The notes under the pieces are model-generated. The model had not been told where the DNA came from. It saw nothing but the letters and a program-made list of their open reading frames with translations, and made no database searches. From Caldilineaceae bacterium (GTDB lineage Bacteria > Chloroflexota > Anaerolineae > Caldilineales > Caldilineaceae): a stretch of DNA of 9,377 nucleotides. A program made the position numbers and the translations under genes. Positions 7,202-9,377 of this stretch are shown one piece after another (within the stretch, counting starts at the first letter, position 1; each line of letters starts with the position of its first letter). The stretch spans positions 1 to 9,377 of the forward strand of contig JAAUPU010000052.1 in the NCBI GenBank assembly GCA_012032975.1. Direction: 5' to 3'.

Positions 7202-8113
7202 ATGATGCAACCTGTTCAGTTCGACCCGGCCCATGCCGTCGTCTGGGACAATCGCCCTTGTCCACAGCGCATCGGGCTAGCGCTGGGCGGCGGGGCCAGT
7301 CGGGGTCTGGCCCATATCGGTGTGTTGGAGGTGCTGGAAGAAAACGGGGTGCCGGTTGACTGCATCGCCGGGGCCAGTGCGGGTGCGCTGGTCGGCGGGC
7401 TTTATGCTGCGGGGATCACAGCCACACGGCTGCGTCAGTTGGGCTATGGGCTGAAATGGCGCGACATTTCCAAGTTCACCTTGCCCGCTGTCAATCTGGC
7501 GTCGCTCAATTGGGGTTCGCTCAATCCGGCGATTGAATTTCCGCTGGGTCTGCTAGACCTGGACCCGCTCGCCGATTGGATCGACCAGGTGTTGGGCATG
7601 TCCATCCGGTTCGACCAGCTGAATATCCCGTTTGCAGCCGTCGCCACCGACATCACAACCAGCGAAATGGTGGTGATGAATAAAGGGGAGATCGCAAAGG
7701 CCATCCGCGCCAGTTGTTCTGTGCCTGGGGTCTTTACCCCCTGTCGACGCAATGGGCGACTGCTGGTAGACGGCGGCGCAGTCAACAATCTGCCGGTCTC
7801 TGTGGTCAGACAGATGGGTGCAGACTACGTCATCTCAGTCGACCTGATCGGCACCGAAGGCATTGTGCAGCGTGAGCCGCAGAATCTGATCGAGCTGAGC
7901 ATGACCGCACTCTATGCGCTGATTCGCGCCAGTCAGAGCGAGGCGCCCATGGCCAATCGGAACATCGCCCCCGTGATCGCCCACATCAGCCTGGCGGACA
8001 TGGGATCCAGAGAGGAATTGCTCGCCGCCGGTCGCGCCGCTGCCGAAGCGATGATCCCGGAAATCCTCAGTGACCTGGGTAGAAGATCGGACCCAACCGT
8101 TCTCCCCGATTGA
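7202..8113 (+). CDS. Patatin-like phospholipase (RssA/NTE-type)
   Basis: This is a 303-residue serine lipid acyl hydrolase of the patatin family, expected to release fatty acids from phospholipids or related acyl lipids. Every family landmark is visible. The oxyanion loop GGGASRG is at residues 29-35. The nucleophile elbow GASAG is at 57-61, with Ser59 as nucleophile. The DGG motif at 190-192 supplies Asp190 of the Ser-Asp dyad, and LPVSVVRQMGADYVISVDL follows as usual. There is no signal peptide or membrane helix, so it probably acts at the inner face of the membrane. Two consecutive ATGs (7202, 7205) follow a strong ribosome site; the first is used here. The gene sits 31 bases after the glycosyltransferase and is likely the last gene of that operon. 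Its TGA abuts the stop codon of the opposing dehydrogenase gene. The substrate cannot be read from the sequence. Confidence 0.95.
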   Translation: MMQPVQFDPAHAVVWDNRPCPQRIGLALGGGASRGLAHIGVLEVLEENGVPVDCIAGASAGALVGGLYAAGITATRLRQLGYGLKWRDISKFTLPAVNLASLNWGSLNPAIEFPLGLLDLDPLADWIDQVLGMSIRFDQLNIPFAAVATDITTSEMVVMNKGEIAKAIRASCSVPGVFTPCRRNGRLLVDGGAVNNLPVSVVRQMGADYVISVDLIGTEGIVQREPQNLIELSMTALYALIRASQSEAPMANRNIAPVIAHISLADMGSREELLAAGRAAAEAMIPEILSDLGRRSDPTVLPD

Positions 8114-9196
8114 TCAGAAGACGATCACATTGCGCAGCGCGGCCCCGCTCTCCATGTCGGCAATGGCCTCGTTGATCTCTTCCAGCGGATAGCGCCGGGA
8201 GATCAACTCGTCGAGTTTTAGGCGGCCATGCTGATAGAGCTCGACCAATTGAGGCACTTGGGTGCTCAAGCGCGTGCCGCCCATCGAACTGCCCAAGATT
8301 CTGCGTTCCCGCCAGACCGTTTGCGCCAACAGCAACGAATGGGTCGCCTTGTCGTCTGGGATGCCCACAAGAACCATCGTGCCGCCGCGCCGGATCAGCG
8401 AGATCGCAAGGGCGACAGCCTGAGGGCTGCCCACGGTCACAAACGCATAATCCACGCCACGCCCGCCGGTCAGCGCCTGGACAGCCGCCACGGGATCCCC
8501 TTCCGCCGAACTGTTGATCGTGTCCGTTGCGCCAAATTCCAGCGCAGCCTGGAGTTTGTTGGCCAGCAGATCGATCGCGATGATCGGCTGCGCGCCGGAC
8601 AGCACTGCACCCTGGACGGCATTCAAGCCCACGCCGCCGATGCCGATGACGGCCACGCTTTCGCCAGTGCCCACCTTGGCCGTATTCACCACCGCTCCCA
8701 ATCCCGTGATAACCCCGCAGGCCAGGAGCGAAGCGCTGTCCAGCGGAATTTCCTTGGGGATCGGCACAAGCTGCGATTGGTCGACCACTGCATATTCAGC
8801 AAAAGCCGCAGTCTTGATCGACTGATGGATCGGCTCGCCCTTCTTGTTGCGCAGCCGCGTCTCCGAGGCCAGCGCAAAGACGCCCTCGCACAGATGGGTG
8901 TCGCCCCGGCTGCAATAGAAACAGCGACCGCACGAACGCAGCAGCGACATGACCACATGGTCACCCACGTTCACACGGGTGACGTCTGGCCCCAGCTCTT
9001 CGACGACGCCGGCCGCTTCGTGGCCAGCCACCAGCGGCACGACGGCAGACCAATCGCCGCGGATCTGGTGGACATCGCTGTGGCAGATGGCGCAGGCGAC
9101 CACACGAACCTTCACCTCGCCGCTCTTGGGCGGATCGATGTCGATCTCTTCAATCGTCAACGGTTGATCAAAGGCATAGCAGACAGCGGCTTTCAT
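8114..9196 (-). CDS. Zinc-dependent alcohol dehydrogenase (MDR family)
   Basis: This 360-residue medium-chain dehydrogenase/reductase interconverts an alcohol and its aldehyde or ketone in the cytoplasm. Catalytic zinc ligands are Cys38 (ICHSD), His59-Glu60 in the GHE motif, and Cys160. The structural zinc site is Cys89, Cys92, Cys95 and Cys103. The nucleotide fold has GIGGVG at 185-190, and the acidic residue Asp209 at the end of the second strand (IAIDL) argues for NAD(H) over NADP(H). Length and motif order are normal, with no sign of a frameshift. The start at 9196 is set by TAGGAGG 6 bases upstream; the frame is open to 9259, but those extra 21 residues lack a ribosome site and do not resemble the family N-terminus, whereas MKAAVCYAF does. 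A TPR-like gene ends 84 bases upstream on the same strand and may be co-transcribed. The substrate is unknown. Confidence 0.95.
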   Translation of the reverse strand: MKAAVCYAFDQPLTIEEIDIDPPKSGEVKVRVVACAICHSDVHQIRGDWSAVVPLVAGHEAAGVVEELGPDVTRVNVGDHVVMSLLRSCGRCFYCSRGDTHLCEGVFALASETRLRNKKGEPIHQSIKTAAFAEYAVVDQSQLVPIPKEIPLDSASLLACGVITGLGAVVNTAKVGTGESVAVIGIGGVGLNAVQGAVLSGAQPIIAIDLLANKLQAALEFGATDTINSSAEGDPVAAVQALTGGRGVDYAFVTVGSPQAVALAISLIRRGGTMVLVGIPDDKATHSLLLAQTVWRERRILGSSMGGTRLSTQVPQLVELYQHGRLKLDELISRRYPLEEINEAIADMESGAALRNVIVF

Positions 9197-9202
9197 CGGT
9201 GG

Positions 9203-9209
9203 CCTCCTA
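9203..9209 (-). promoter_or_regulatory. Ribosome binding site fixing the dehydrogenase start
   Basis: On the minus strand TAGGAGG stands 6 bases before the ATG at 9194-9196. It is the strongest ribosome site in the window and decides for the 360-residue protein over the longer in-frame reading. Confidence 0.85.
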
Positions 9210-9280
9210 AAATTGACAGATGGTTCAACATTGTCGGTTTGGTTCACAGTGGGCTGCAATGGAATTGATGGCGACCTCGC

Positions 9281-9377
9281 CTAATCACGATATCCCCGCA
9301 ATTGGCTCCGCAGGGCACGCGCACCATCGTGTTGGGGCATAACGGCCAGAGCTTGTTCGACATAGGCGCGAGCTTGG
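9281..9377 (-). CDS. C-terminal end of a TPR-like protein (partial)
   Basis: The minus strand is open from the window edge to a TAG at 9281-9283 and encodes 31 residues, including ARAYVEQALAVMPQHDGARA before the end LRSQLRGYRD. The spacing of Ala, Leu and Pro (A..YVEQALAVMP....A...L) resembles the helix pair of a tetratricopeptide repeat, a protein-interaction module. Everything N-terminal lies outside the window, so the full function is unknown. It is followed on the same strand by the alcohol dehydrogenase. Confidence 0.55.
   Translation of the reverse strand, partial: QARAYVEQALAVMPQHDGARALRSQLRGYRD

Noticed and set aside
8228..9268. Long plus-strand open frame opposite the alcohol dehydrogenase
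   Set aside because: It is the antisense shadow of a dehydrogenase with complete zinc and NAD motifs, and its translation has no family features.

Overview
The window looks like ordinary chromosomal DNA of a fairly GC-rich environmental bacterium, most likely a member of the Chloroflexota (Anaerolineae or Caldilineae type). This placement is inferred from the gene set: a DUF6062-like double Cys/His protein, a Thr/Pro/Glu-rich secreted membrane stalk protein, a GT39/ArnT-like membrane glycosyltransferase and a large M16 lipoprotein peptidase. There is no rRNA, tRNA, phage, transposon or CRISPR signal.

Layout. Positions 17-75 hold a perfect 19-bp inverted repeat, the terminator of a minus-strand lipoprotein M16 zinc peptidase (94-2981). 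A gap of about 560 bases follows without a convincing gene. A plus-strand DUF6062-like protein (3577-4387) comes next. A probable plus-strand operon runs from 4639/4650 to 8113. It encodes a signal-peptide, low-complexity, single-pass membrane protein, then a possible 27-residue coupling ORF, a multi-pass glycosyltransferase (5442-7170) and a patatin-like phospholipase (7202-8113). A zinc alcohol dehydrogenase (8114-9196, minus) converges on the phospholipase so tightly that the palindrome TGATCA carries both stop codons. The last 97 bases are the C-terminus of a minus-strand, TPR-like gene.

A striking feature is that three of the larger genes (M16 peptidase, DUF6062 protein, glycosyltransferase) are each broken by what looks like one single-base indel. 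A fourth indel may have removed the natural start of the stalk protein. In each case the family signature continues cleanly in the new frame, and two of the four sites lie in short A or T runs. Residual sequencing or assembly error is the simplest explanation; recent decay is the alternative. The annotation therefore gives full spans and describes the repaired proteins.

How the genes may work together: the 4639-8113 cluster is envelope-oriented. It offers a plausible glycosylation acceptor (Thr/Ser-rich stalk), a lipid-linked-sugar glycosyltransferase and a lipid hydrolase. This functional link is inference from adjacency. I see no clear sign of a wholly new defence or mobile system. The best candidates for novelty are the stalk-protein/glycosyltransferase pair and the exactly duplicated CxxC-X34-CxxH module of the DUF6062-like protein.
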